From positions 397,001 through 461,000 of the forward strand of contig NZ_CP029552.1 in assembly GCF_003173775.1 (NCBI RefSeq): 64,000 nucleotides of DNA, written 5' to 3'. The position numbers were made by a program, and so were the translations under genes. The stretch is from Methylobacterium sp. 17Sr1-1. GTDB taxonomy: Bacteria; Pseudomonadota; Alphaproteobacteria; Rhizobiales; Beijerinckiaceae. The notes under the pieces were generated by a model that was given only the letters and a program-made list of their open reading frames with translations, was not told where the DNA came from and did not search any database. Shown piece by piece: positions 39,871-48,408 of this stretch; position 1 is the stretch's first letter, and each line of letters starts with the position of its first letter.

Positions 39871-40842
39871 TCACCCCGCCCGATCCGCCGTATCGATGGT
39901 GATCCCGCCGCCCACCACCCGCGACACGCAGGTGCAGAGCTGGGCGTTCGTCGCCTTCTGCGCCTCGCTGAAGAAGACGTCGCGGTGATCGACCGTGCCG
40001 TCGGCCTCCAGGATCTTCACCGTGCACAACCCGCACTCGCCGCGCCGGCAATCGTGGATCATGCCGATGCCCGCCGCCTCCAGGGCCTCCAGCATGGTCT
40101 GGTTGCGGGGGACCTCGATCTCCCTCGACAGCCGCGGGATGCGGACCGTGAACGGCTCGGCGGCGTGGCGGCCGCCGGTGCCGAAGGTCTCGAAGCGCAG
40201 CCCTTGCGGCGGGCGGCCGGCCTCCGCCCAGGCCCGGCGGGCCGCCTCCATCATGCCGAACGGCCCGCAGATATAGGCCTCGGCCCCGGGTGCCAGATCG
40301 GCGATCGCGCCGGCCAGGTCGATCCGCCTTTTCTCCTCGTCGAGGAAGACCTCCAGACGGTCGCCGATCCGCGCCTGCAGGCTGTCCGCCAGCGCCAGGT
40401 CCTGCCGGGTCCGGGCGGCGTAGAGCAGGCGGAAGGGCGCGCCGGCCTGGTGGAGCGCCAGCGCCATGGCGTGGAGCGGGGTGATGCCGATGCCGCCGGC
40501 GACGAGCAGGTAGCCGGGCCTGCCCAGGGTGAGGCCGAAATGATTGCGGGGACCCGAGATGCTGAGGCGCGCCCCGGGCTCCAGCCCGTGCATGTAGGCC
40601 GAGCCGCCGCGGCTGTCGGGCAGCCGCTTCACGGCGATGCGGTAGACCCCGTCCACCCCGGAATCGATGAGCGAGTAGGAGCGGGTATCCGGCCGCTCGC
40701 CGATCATCACCGCCACCCCGAGATGGCTGCCGGGCGGGGCCGGCGCGGCGCGGCTCGACGGTTCGATCTCCAGGAGGCGGATGTCGGGCGTCAGCGCCCG
40801 GGTGGCGCGCAGCCGCGCGGGGAGCCAGTCGGTCGGGGCCAT
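39871..40842 (-). CDS. vanB: Vanillate demethylase-type reductase (VanB-like)
   Basis: The 323-residue protein is a phthalate-dioxygenase-reductase type electron carrier. It has an FMN domain with RSYSLIDSGVDGVYRIAVKR, an NAD domain with LLVAGGIGITPLHAMA and YICGPFGMMEAA, and a C-terminal plant-type 2Fe-2S domain with CRRGECGLC and a later Cys in AQLCTC. It passes electrons from NADH to the Rieske oxygenase encoded immediately upstream, six bases away. Vanillate is the most likely substrate of the pair by context, but other methoxybenzoates are possible. Confidence 0.88.
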   Translation of the reverse strand: MAPTDWLPARLRATRALTPDIRLLEIEPSSRAAPAPPGSHLGVAVMIGERPDTRSYSLIDSGVDGVYRIAVKRLPDSRGGSAYMHGLEPGARLSISGPRNHFGLTLGRPGYLLVAGGIGITPLHAMALALHQAGAPFRLLYAARTRQDLALADSLQARIGDRLEVFLDEEKRRIDLAGAIADLAPGAEAYICGPFGMMEAARRAWAEAGRPPQGLRFETFGTGGRHAAEPFTVRIPRLSREIEVPRNQTMLEALEAAGIGMIHDCRRGECGLCTVKILEADGTVDHRDVFFSEAQKATNAQLCTCVSRVVGGGITIDTADRAG

Positions 40843-40848
40843 GGCACG

Positions 40849-41943
40849 CTACTCCGCCGCTACGCCGACGGGCTTCGTCTCGGAGGTCCTGGTCTCGCTC
40901 GGCGACTCCCTGGCGATCATCCCGTCGATCAGGCGGTGGGCCCACAGGGAGCCGGCATCGATGTTGAGGTTGTAGAACGGCTGGCGCGGCTGGCGGTCGA
41001 TCGCCCGCTGCTGGGCCTCCAGCACGTCGTGGTCCTGGTCGTAGACGCCCTTGCCGTCGTTGACGTGGGCGCGATTGAGGCTCTTCGTCAGTTCCTCGTC
41101 GTCGGTGCGCCAGCTGCGCACGAAGTTCCAGAAGTAGTGGCAGCTCGTGGCGGTCTCCGGCGTGATCGCCGCGAGGAAGAAGCCGTTGACGCCCTGGCTC
41201 CGGTCGCCCTGGCGCGCGCCGGTGCCGGTGATCGCCACGCCGACATCGCCCGCCACCACCGTCGGCGCCTCGAACCGGATGATCTGCCAGCGATCGACGT
41301 GGTGGCCGGGCTTGCCGAGGTTGCGGGCCCAGAACGGCGGCGGCTCGATGTTCTCCATCCAGCGCTCCACCGTCACGCACGTGTCGGTATGGGTCACCTC
41401 GAACGGGCTGCGGGTGATGGCGTCGTCGCCGATGCTGCCGGCATGGACGTAGGTCTCGTGGGTCAGGTCCATCAGGTTGTCGATGACCAGCCGGTAATTG
41501 CACTTGAGGCTGTAGAAGGTTCCGCCCTCGCCGACCCACGGCGCATCGCTGTTCCAGTGGAAATCCGGTACCAAGTCGGGATCGGCGAGCGCCGGGTCGC
41601 CCATCCAGAGCCAGATCAGGCGGTAGCGCTCGACCGCCGGGAAGGCGCGCACGCAGGCGGAAGGGTTGATGGTCTCCTGCGCCGGCATGAAGGTGCAGCG
41701 GCCGGTCGCATCGAAGACGAGGCCGTGATAGCCGCACATCACCTGGTCGCCCCGGAGATGGCCGAGGGACAGCGGCATCAGCCGGTGCCAGCAGGCATCT
41801 TCGAGCGCCGCCACGGCCCCATCAGTGCGTCGGTAGAGCACCACGTCCTTGTCGCAGATCCGCCGCGGCGTCAGCGCCCGGCCGATCTCGTGGTCCCAGG
41901 CCGCCGCGTACCAGGCGTTCAGGGGAAAGCCCTTGTCGCTCAT
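40849..41943 (-). CDS. vanA: Rieske oxygenase, vanillate O-demethylase type (VanA-like)
   Basis: This 364-residue oxygenase subunit has a Rieske 2Fe-2S site (Cys51-x-His53, Cys70-x2-His73) and a mononuclear iron site in DLTHETYVH (Asp159, His162, His167). These features and the length match VanA, which removes the methyl group of vanillate as formaldehyde, a compound that a methylotroph can use. The ATG at 41943 has GGAGGAAA upstream. It is followed by vanB on the same strand and divergent from an AraC regulator. Confidence 0.88.
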   Translation of the reverse strand: MSDKGFPLNAWYAAAWDHEIGRALTPRRICDKDVVLYRRTDGAVAALEDACWHRLMPLSLGHLRGDQVMCGYHGLVFDATGRCTFMPAQETINPSACVRAFPAVERYRLIWLWMGDPALADPDLVPDFHWNSDAPWVGEGGTFYSLKCNYRLVIDNLMDLTHETYVHAGSIGDDAITRSPFEVTHTDTCVTVERWMENIEPPPFWARNLGKPGHHVDRWQIIRFEAPTVVAGDVGVAITGTGARQGDRSQGVNGFFLAAITPETATSCHYFWNFVRSWRTDDEELTKSLNRAHVNDGKGVYDQDHDVLEAQQRAIDRQPRQPFYNLNIDAGSLWAHRLIDGMIARESPSETRTSETKPVGVAAE

Positions 41944-42238
41944 CGTTTCCTCCGGTGTCGGGGCCTCGCGGGTCTTGTCGCCGCGCGGAGGTCCGTCGTG
42001 AGTGCGAAAAACTTGGCCGTATCCGGTGGCCGGCTTCGGCCGTCGCCGAAGATCCGGGCGCCGTCCGGGCATGTTGCGCCGCACAAGAGTTTCGCCAACG
42101 GGATCAGCAGTTTGGAACTGGTCCGGTTCGATGCTCCGACGCTACCTGCCACGACCCGCCCAGACCATGGACGCTCCCCGGAATTTCTTGGACGGATCCG
42201 GCGCCGGGCCCTACCCTCGCATCGGGAGGAGCTTAGCG

Positions 42239-43144
42239 ATGCAGACGCGGCGGGAGCGGCCGATTCCGGTGTTTCGTCTCTACGGCGAGACCGCCGAGAC
42301 CACGGTGCCGAGCTTCGTCCATGCCGAGCGGATCGGCACCAGCGCGGCCCTGCACGACTGGGAGATCGCGCCCCACCGCCACGGCGCGCTGACGCAGGGG
42401 CTCGTCGTCACGCGCGGCCACGGCGCCCTGGCGCTGGATGCGCGGCGCGAGGAGTTCTCCGCTCCCTGGCTCATCTGGGTGCCGTCCGGCGTGGTGCACG
42501 CCTTCTCGTTCCGGCCCGGCACCGACGGCGTGGTCCTGTCGCTCGCCGACGACTTCCTCGCCGCAATCCTCGATGCCGATCCGGAGGCGGCGCCGCTCCG
42601 CGCCACCGCCGAGGCGGCGTTCAGCGGGCGCCCCGGCTCGCCGGAGGAGATCGACCTCGACCTCGCGGGCCTCGTCGAGACGCTCGGGCGCGAGGCCGCC
42701 GGCGCCCTGCCGGGAGCGGCGAGCGCGGTGGCGGCTCTGGTGAAGCTCCTGGTCGTCGGCCTGCTGCGCACCCGCGCCGCCCGCGCGATCACCGAGCCGG
42801 CGGCGCTCGCCCGGGCCGACCTGCACCGCCGCTTCCGCCGCCTGGTCGAGGCGCACTTGCGCGAGGGCTGGACGGTGGCACGCTTCGCCGCGGCGCTCGG
42901 CGTCAGCCCGGACCGGCTGCACGCCGCCTGCACCGAGGCGGTGCGGCGCTCGCCGCAGGGGATCCTGCACGACCGGCTGATGCTGGAGGCCAAGCGCAGC
43001 CTGATCTACACCACGCTGCCGGTCTCGAAGATCGCCTTCGATCTCGGCTTCAACGATCCGGCGTATTTCTCGCGTTTCTTCGCGGCCCGCGCGGCTCTGA
43101 GTCCGGCGGCGTTCCGTCGTGCGCATCGCGGGGAGGAAGCCTGA
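42239..43144 (+). CDS. AraC-family transcriptional regulator (PobR-like)
   Basis: The 301-residue protein has an N-terminal cupin-like sensor (HDWEIAPHRHGALTQGLVV, near residues 34-52) and a C-terminal pair of helix-turn-helix motifs, with WTVARFAAALGVSPDRLHAAC and ISKIAF-type SKIAFDLGFNDPAYFSRFF. This is the PobR group, which activates genes for aromatic-acid breakdown. It is divergent from vanAB across a 295-base gap and probably controls it in response to vanillate. The ATG at 42239 has GGGAGGAGC upstream. Confidence 0.87.
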   Translation: MQTRRERPIPVFRLYGETAETTVPSFVHAERIGTSAALHDWEIAPHRHGALTQGLVVTRGHGALALDARREEFSAPWLIWVPSGVVHAFSFRPGTDGVVLSLADDFLAAILDADPEAAPLRATAEAAFSGRPGSPEEIDLDLAGLVETLGREAAGALPGAASAVAALVKLLVVGLLRTRAARAITEPAALARADLHRRFRRLVEAHLREGWTVARFAAALGVSPDRLHAACTEAVRRSPQGILHDRLMLEAKRSLIYTTLPVSKIAFDLGFNDPAYFSRFFAARAALSPAAFRRAHRGEEA

Positions 43145-43214
43145 CGCGCGGACAGCATCGCGGGCGATCAGTGCGCGCCCGCGGAGTCCGGATCGATTGT
43201 CAGGAGAAGGAAAG

Positions 43215-43290
43215 TGGCTCCCCGAGTAGGACTCGAACCTACGACAAGGCGATTAACAGTCGCCTGCTCTACCAACTGAGCTATCGGGGA
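43215..43290 (-). tRNA. tRNA-Asn(GTT)
   Basis: Read on the minus strand, a 76-base cloverleaf starts TCCCCGATAGCTCAG, has the D-loop GTTGGTAGAGC, the anticodon loop CTGTTAA (anticodon GTT), the T-arm GTTCGAGTCC, and ends with an encoded CCA. The acceptor stem TCCCCGA/TCGGGGA pairs perfectly. No integrase gene or duplicated tRNA end is seen near it. Confidence 0.97.
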
Positions 43291-43369
43291 ACGCTGCCGG
43301 CCCTGTTCGGCGCCGACGAGGGCTTATTAGCCAGTTCACTCGATCGGCGCAACCCCGATGTGACGGGGG

Positions 43370-43804
43370 TCAGCGCGGCGGGCAGGCCGCGCCGAACGGG
43401 CCGACCACGAGGTCGCCGTCGCGGGGGTTGTTGAGCACGAAGGGCTCGGTGCCGCCGAGGCCGAAGCGCATCACGCCGAGGTCGTAGTAGCAGCGGTCGA
43501 GGACCGCCGTGAACGTGTAGCTGTCCTGCGCCACCGGCGGTCCCGCCGGGACGAGGCGCCCGCGGGGCCCCCGCGCCGCGCAATGGGCCGCGATGTCGAC
43601 CCGGCCCGGGGCGAGCATGCGGATCGAGCGCGACGAATGGGGCGGGATGCCGACGCTGGGGCCGCCGTTGCGGCTCGCCACCGCGAAGTAGGGCGAGCGG
43701 TTGATGACGCGCCGGACGCAGCCGGCCTCCGCCGCGCTGATGCCGCCGGCGAGCAGAGCCGCCGCCGCCGACCACCGATAGAGCCGCTTCATGCCCGGCC
43801 GCAT
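43370..43804 (-). CDS. Small secreted hypothetical protein
   Basis: The 144-residue protein has a signal peptide (MKRLYRWSAAAALLAGGISAAEAG) and a mature domain with several Cys residues, in CVRRVINRSPYFAV, IAAHCAARGP, DRCYYDLGV and a terminal GAACPPR. The paired cysteines suggest disulfides in the periplasm. The family is not recognised. An ATG at 43804 has GAGAGG upstream; an ATG at 43792 (MKRLY) is an alternative. It lies 80 bases after tRNA-Asn on the same strand. Confidence 0.65.
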   Translation of the reverse strand: MRPGMKRLYRWSAAAALLAGGISAAEAGCVRRVINRSPYFAVASRNGGPSVGIPPHSSRSIRMLAPGRVDIAAHCAARGPRGRLVPAGPPVAQDSYTFTAVLDRCYYDLGVMRFGLGGTEPFVLNNPRDGDLVVGPFGAACPPR

Positions 43805-44046
43805 GGCTGTTCGCCTCTCTTCACCGCGAAGGACCTTGTGACACTTACAACCTAACGCACCGGTGCGGAACGGCCAGGCTTCGGCCGGGCGCGCGTTTCC
43901 CAACCGGGAACGGAACGGCAGAGCTTGGCGTTGAGTTCCGTTCCCGCGCGTGGCGACGGCACCCAGGTGCCGGGCCGCGCCGAACCCGACCCGATTTCGA
44001 CCTCGCAAGATTTTCGACCTCGCCTGCATCCCCGCCCGGAGCCCCG

Positions 44047-44406
44047 ATGCGCATTCGTTCCCTGCTGCTGGCCCTCTTCCTGCTCACCGGCCTCGGCGGT
44101 CTCGCCGGCGCCTCGCCGCTGATGCCGAGCGCCGCGGTCACCACCGCCCTCGACCAGCCCTCCACGGTCGAGACCGTGCGCTGGCGCCGCCACCGCCACT
44201 GGCACCGGCGGCACTGGCATCGTCGCCACTGGCACCACCGCCGCCACTACCGTCGCCACTGGCACCACCGGCGGCACTGGCACCATCGCCGCCATTACGG
44301 GCGACACCATTATCGCCGGCACCGCCACGGCATCCGCCGGCTGCAGTTCAGCCGCCCGGCCGCCCGGCCGGTGCGCTGGATCGAGCCCCGCCAGGCGGGA
44401 CGCTGA
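44047..44406 (+). CDS. Small secreted His/Arg-rich repeat protein
   Basis: The 119-residue protein has a signal peptide (MRIRSLLLALFLLTGLGGLAGA) followed by a spacer and then about 50 residues made mostly of His, Arg, Trp and Tyr in repeats of the form HWHRR and RRHWHHRRHY. The C-terminus is short and basic. Such tracts could bind metal ions or polyanions in the periplasm; no established function is known to me. It lies three bases upstream of the penicillin-binding protein gene, so the two are probably co-transcribed. The repeat makes replication slippage likely and the copy number may vary. Confidence 0.7.
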   Translation: MRIRSLLLALFLLTGLGGLAGASPLMPSAAVTTALDQPSTVETVRWRRHRHWHRRHWHRRHWHHRRHYRRHWHHRRHWHHRRHYGRHHYRRHRHGIRRLQFSRPAARPVRWIEPRQAGR

Positions 44407-44409
44407 GCC

Positions 44410-46947
44410 TTGAGCGAGCGGCCGACCGAGCCTAAGCCCGACGGGCGCCCCCGCGACTGGCTCGACCTCGGCGGGGCGGGACGGCCGGCCGGCCCGGCGG
44501 AGCCCAGATCAGTGGAACCGCCGCCGAAGGGAGCGCCGCCGGAGGGCCGGTTCGCGGGATTCTCCCGTGCCGCCGCCGGGTTCGGGGCGCGGCTCGGCCC
44601 GGCCGCGCGCTCCGGCGTCTCGCGGGTGCGGGCGGGCGCCGCCCGCCTCGCCGACCATCCCGCGACCCGGCGCGCCGCCACCGCGACGGCGGCGGCCTGG
44701 CGCCCGGTCGCCGCGCGGGCCCGGCGGGTGCCGTGGTTGCGCGTGACGGGGGCGACCGCCGCCCTCGCGGCCGGCCTCGTCCTCGCCTACACGGTCTATG
44801 CGCTCGCGACCCTGCCGGTGAATGGCGGGCTCACGGTCGAGCCCACCGCCTCCGCCCTGGTGGTGCGCGCCGCCGACGGGCAGGCCTTCGCCACCCGCGG
44901 CGTCATCAAGGGCGCGAAGCTGGCACCCAAGGAGGTGCCGCCGGTCCTCGCCAAGGCGATCGTGGCGATCGAGGATCGCCGCTTCTACGAGCATCACGGC
45001 GTCGACCTGCGCGGTCTGCTCCGCGCGGCGTTCCGCAACGCCGCCGCCGGCGGCACCCGCGAGGGCGGCTCGACCCTGACGCAGCAGCTCGTGCGGATGA
45101 GCTACCTGTCGCAGGACCGCACCCTGAAGCGGAAGGTGCAGGAGGCGGTGCTCTCCCTGTGGCTCGAAGCGCAGCTGCCGAAGGACGAGATCCTCACCCG
45201 CTACCTCAACGCGGCCTATTTCGGCGCCGGCGTCTACGGTGCCGACGCGGCCGCGCAGCGCTATTTCGGCAAGCCGGCGAAGGACCTGAGCTTGAGCGAG
45301 GCCGCCATGCTGGCGGGCCTCGTCCGCGCGCCCTCGCAGCTCGCCCCCCACCGCAACCTCGACGGCGCGCGGGGCCGCGCCGCCCAGGTGCTCGACGCCA
45401 TGGTGGAGACCGGCGCGGTCACGAAGGCCGAGGCCGACGCGGCCAAGCGCGCGCCCGCCACCGTCCGGGTGCCGACGGAGACGCCGGTCGGCACCAACTA
45501 CTTCGTCGACAACGTCGCCGATTCGGTCCGCACCCTGATCGGCGCCGGGCCGGCGGACGCCACCGTGCGCACCACCCTCGACCTGACGCTCCAGAACATC
45601 GCCGAGAGCGTGCTCGCCCGCCGCCTCGACCAGGACGGCGAGCGGCGCAAGGTCTCGCAGGGCGCGCTCGTGGCCATGGCGCCGGACGGGGCGATCCTCG
45701 CCATGGTCGGCGGGCGCGACTACGCCGACAGCCAGTTCAACCGCGTGACGCAGGCCAAGCGCCAGCCGGGCTCGCTGTTCAAGCTGTTCGTCTACCTCAC
45801 GGCGTTGCGCCAGGGCTATCGGCCGGACTCGCCGATGATGGACCGCCCGACCCAGGTCGGCGAATGGGAGCCCGAGAACTATGGCGGGCGCTACCGCGGC
45901 GCGGTCACCCTGCGTACCGCCTTCGCGCACTCGATCAACACCGTGGCGGTGCAGCTGGCCGAGAACATGGGGATGCCGGCGGTGATCGAGACCGCCCGCG
46001 GCCTCGGCGTCACCTCCGACCTGCCGAACCTGCCGAGCCTCGCCCTCGGCTCGGCCGAGACCACGCTCCTCGAGATGACCCGCGCCTACGCGGCGGTGGC
46101 GGCGGGCGCCGAGACCATCGAGCCCTACAGCGTGCGCCAGATCCTCGCCCGCGAGCAGGCGCTCTACACCCGGCCGCAGACCGCGCCGGCTCCCGCCCGC
46201 GACCAGCAGGCGCGCACCGCGATGCTCGACCTGCTTGGCGCCGTGGTGCGGGAGGGCACCGGCAAGAACGCCCGGGTCTCGGTCCCCGCCGGGGGCAAGA
46301 CCGGCACCACCCAGGACAGCCGCGACGCCTGGTTCATCGGCTTTGCCGGCGACCTCGTGGTCGGGGTCTGGCTCGGCAACGACGACAACACGCCGATGGC
46401 CGGCGTCACCGGCGGCGACATGCCGGCCCAGATCTGGCACGACTTCGTCGCCCAGGCGCTGGCGGCGCGAGCCAAGGCCGCCAAAAGCGAGGCGGGCAAA
46501 GGTGACCCGGGCAAGGGCGAGGCGGCCAGGCCCGAGGCGGCCCGCCAGGCCCCCGGATCCTCCCCGCTGCCGCAGACGGCGAGCATCGCCGAACCGGAGG
46601 CCGATCCGCGCACGCGCGATCTGACCGGCCGCACCGTGCTGCGCGGCAGCCCGGCGGTGGTCGATACCGGCACCCTCGATTTCGACGGACGCACGGTGCG
46701 GCTGGCCGGGGTCGACGGATTGTCGGGCCGCAACGCCCGCGAGCTCGGCCGCTACCTGCGCCGGCGCGACGTCGCCTGTGCGCCGGCGGGGGAGGGGGGC
46801 GTCTATCGCTGCTCCCTCGACGGGCAGGATCTGTCCGAGCTGATCCTGTTCAACGGCGGCGGCCGCGCCAGCGCTGACGCCACGCCGGACCTGCTCGCCG
46901 CCGAGGAGCAGGCCCGCTCGAACCGGATCGGGATCTGGCGGCGCTGA
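44410..46947 (+). CDS. Class A penicillin-binding protein 1A-type with C-terminal nuclease-like domain
   Basis: This 845-residue bifunctional murein synthase has a long cytoplasmic N-terminus, one membrane anchor near residue 115-130, a GT51 transglycosylase domain (AIEDRRFYEHHGVD with Glu188, GGSTLTQQLVRM), and a transpeptidase domain with SLFK (Ser455), SIN in AHSINTVA, and KTGT (Lys630). After about residue 750 comes a segment with DFDGRTVRLAGVDG, CAPAGEGGVYRCSLDG and a C-terminal ARSNRIGIWRR that resembles the staphylococcal nuclease fold. The nuclease Glu after VD is absent, so it is probably a binding domain. The start is a TTG, three bases after the His-rich gene. Confidence 0.9.
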   Translation: MSERPTEPKPDGRPRDWLDLGGAGRPAGPAEPRSVEPPPKGAPPEGRFAGFSRAAAGFGARLGPAARSGVSRVRAGAARLADHPATRRAATATAAAWRPVAARARRVPWLRVTGATAALAAGLVLAYTVYALATLPVNGGLTVEPTASALVVRAADGQAFATRGVIKGAKLAPKEVPPVLAKAIVAIEDRRFYEHHGVDLRGLLRAAFRNAAAGGTREGGSTLTQQLVRMSYLSQDRTLKRKVQEAVLSLWLEAQLPKDEILTRYLNAAYFGAGVYGADAAAQRYFGKPAKDLSLSEAAMLAGLVRAPSQLAPHRNLDGARGRAAQVLDAMVETGAVTKAEADAAKRAPATVRVPTETPVGTNYFVDNVADSVRTLIGAGPADATVRTTLDLTLQNIAESVLARRLDQDGERRKVSQGALVAMAPDGAILAMVGGRDYADSQFNRVTQAKRQPGSLFKLFVYLTALRQGYRPDSPMMDRPTQVGEWEPENYGGRYRGAVTLRTAFAHSINTVAVQLAENMGMPAVIETARGLGVTSDLPNLPSLALGSAETTLLEMTRAYAAVAAGAETIEPYSVRQILAREQALYTRPQTAPAPARDQQARTAMLDLLGAVVREGTGKNARVSVPAGGKTGTTQDSRDAWFIGFAGDLVVGVWLGNDDNTPMAGVTGGDMPAQIWHDFVAQALAARAKAAKSEAGKGDPGKGEAARPEAARQAPGSSPLPQTASIAEPEADPRTRDLTGRTVLRGSPAVVDTGTLDFDGRTVRLAGVDGLSGRNARELGRYLRRRDVACAPAGEGGVYRCSLDGQDLSELILFNGGGRASADATPDLLAAEEQARSNRIGIWRR

Positions 46948-46973
46948 AGCCGGCTCGGGGCTCCTTGCCGGGG

Positions 46974-47528
46974 TTATTTGGGCTCGAGGCAGGGAGCGAG
47001 CGCCGCCTTGAGCCGGCCGGCGTCGGTGGCCGAGATCGGCACCGTCACGAGGATCGGGGCGTCGCCCCGGCGCGGGCTGTCCTGGCGCCAGCGCAACTCT
47101 CCCGGCCCGGCGCCGGCGGCTCCCGCGACCGCCCGGATCGGCCCGAGCCCGGTCGCCTCGCCCCGCAGCGGCGCGGCGACGCCGAGGGAGAAGGTCGTGC
47201 CGTCGACCGCGACCGCGCCGCTGGCCGGCAGGCGGACGGCCTGCGCGACCGTGATCTCGGTCAGCGGCTTGCGGGTGCCCGTCGGGCCCTCGAAGGCGCC
47301 GAAGTCGAAGCGCTTCTCCAGGGACTCGAAGTCGGGGACGTCGAAGCCGATCGACAGGGCGCCGGTCTGGTTACGCGACCGCGTCGTGGTGCAGCCGAAC
47401 GCCATCGCGACCGTCCGGCTCTCGGGGCCGATCACCGCCTTGCCGGGCAGCGTCACCTCGGCGGCGAGGGCGGTGCCGCTCCAGGCCAGGGCGGTCAGCA
47501 GGAGGAGGGGCCTCCGAGGCGTCATCAT
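46974..47528 (-). CDS. Secreted hypothetical protein
   Basis: The 184-residue protein has a signal peptide (residues 1-22, cleaved near TALAAEV) and a beta-rich mature part with KAVIGPESRTVAMAFGCTT, FDVPDFESLEKRFDF and two Cys residues (in AFGCTT and the C-terminal APCLEPK). No known family is recognised. The start is ATG 47528 or 47525. It is convergent with the penicillin-binding protein gene, with a 26-base gap. Confidence 0.65.
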   Translation of the reverse strand: MMTPRRPLLLLTALAWSGTALAAEVTLPGKAVIGPESRTVAMAFGCTTTRSRNQTGALSIGFDVPDFESLEKRFDFGAFEGPTGTRKPLTEITVAQAVRLPASGAVAVDGTTFSLGVAAPLRGEATGLGPIRAVAGAAGAGPGELRWRQDSPRRGDAPILVTVPISATDAGRLKAALAPCLEPK

Positions 47529-47671
47529 CGGTGTCTCCGGCGCGCGTGACGGTCCTGCCGAGCTACGGGCGCCGGGACGGGCGCGCCAGATGGGATCGCG
47601 TCGGCTTGCCCGTCCGGATCGTGACGTTGGGATCCCATGATGGCCCCTTTTGACGGAGGGGCGGGATCTAT

Positions 47672-47706
47672 CCCACCCACGCCCTCAGGATGAGGGTATG
47701 GGTGGG
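47672..47706. repeat. Short inverted repeat (family D-like)
   Basis: CCCACCCA and TGGGTGGG form the outer arms, with an inner CCCTC/GAGGG stem around AGGAT. The inner CCTCAGGATGAGG matches one end of family D at 31563-31671. It lies just upstream of the truncated hicB gene. Confidence 0.65.
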
Positions 47707-47751
47707 AAGATTCCGGTTTGTCACGGTGCAATCAAAGATCAGGACAATGTC

Positions 47752-47883
47752 ATGAACACTATGCTGACCTGCACGGGCTTCGTCCCCCGGGTCGGGTTCA
47801 ACACCGAGGATAGTGCTTTCATCGGCCGTATCGCCGGGATCAACGACATCATCGGCTTTCACGCCAGCAGGCGTTCGTCATAG
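47752..47883 (+). pseudogene. Truncated HicB-family antitoxin remnant
   Basis: A 43-codon frame from ATG 47752 (AGGA eight bases upstream) begins MNTMLTCTGFVPRVGFNTED and contains FIGRIAGINDIIGFHA. This matches the N-terminal strand pair and turn of HicB-type antitoxins, whose normal length is about 110 residues. The frame stops at TAG right where a family C repeat begins, so the C-terminal part, including the DNA-binding domain, is missing. No hicA toxin gene is visible nearby. The most likely history is decay of a toxin-antitoxin locus, possibly by insertion of the repeat. Confidence 0.6.
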
Positions 47884-47887
47884 AACT

Positions 47888-48057
47888 CCCCTTTCCCGGA
47901 CGACTGAAGCGTCAGCGGAAGGAGATCCGGGATCCAGGAGACAAGTGCCGCGAAGCGGCTCTGCACATTGCAACGTCGCAAACGGACGGACGCTTCGCGA
48001 CTTCTTTCGCTGGATCCCGGATCTCCTTCCGCTTCGCTCCAGTCGTCCGGGAAAAGG
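47888..48057. repeat. Intergenic inverted repeat, family C copy 2
   Basis: The element starts CCCTTTCCCGGACGACTG and ends AGTCGTCCGGGAAAAGG, with inner mirrored GGAAGGAGATCCGGGATCC and GGATCCCGGATCTCCTTCC. It is about 170 bases and closely matches 30683-30866. It begins five bases after the stop codon of the hicB remnant. Confidence 0.88.
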
Positions 48058-48160
48058 AGAGGTGGGAAACAGGCGGCGTAACTGACGAACCTTGGCTGTT
48101 TCTGACCGACAGCAACGGGCAGCGGGGCATCGCCGGGATCACCCCGCCGCCCTCACCGCG

Positions 48161-48295
48161 TCAGATCAGCATCGCGTTGAGCGCCACCGTCAGGGCGGCG
48201 CCGACGACGGCGAAGCCGAGCAGCGTGACGCTGCTGACCTGATCGACGGAATCGATGTCGTGGCCGGTGCGGTGCTCGGGGGCATTGGCGGACAT
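48161..48295 (-). CDS. Small membrane protein
   Basis: The 44-residue protein has a polar N-terminus (MSANAPEHRTGHDIDSVDQV) and one C-terminal membrane segment (VTLLGFAVVGAALTVALNAM). The ATG at 48295 has GAGGAG upstream. It is not recognised, but its clear ribosome binding site and good hydrophobic segment support a real gene. It is on the same strand as the small membrane protein at 48409-48636. Confidence 0.6.
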   Translation of the reverse strand: MSANAPEHRTGHDIDSVDQVSSVTLLGFAVVGAALTVALNAMLI

Positions 48296-48408
48296 GGGCG
48301 TCTCCTCGTCTGATGTCTCCCGGGCCAACGCCCCTCTGCCCCCGCGGGATCGACCGCGGACGGGTCGCGTATTGCCGCAGGAGCGGCCTCCAGCCGAGGG
48401 CGACGGGC

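Noticed and set aside
43215..43290. tRNA-Asn as an integration site for an island
   Set aside because: No integrase, no repeated tRNA 3' end and no base-composition change is seen on either side.
44167..44330. Regular short repeats that could suggest a CRISPR-like array
   Set aside because: They are codon repeats encoding HWHRR-type residues within a signal-peptide-bearing gene. There are no spacers or cas genes.
47650..47751. Longer N-terminus for the HicB-like frame
   Set aside because: The extension reads through the inverted repeat at 47672-47706, and the ATG at 47752 has its own ribosome site and matches the usual HicB start.
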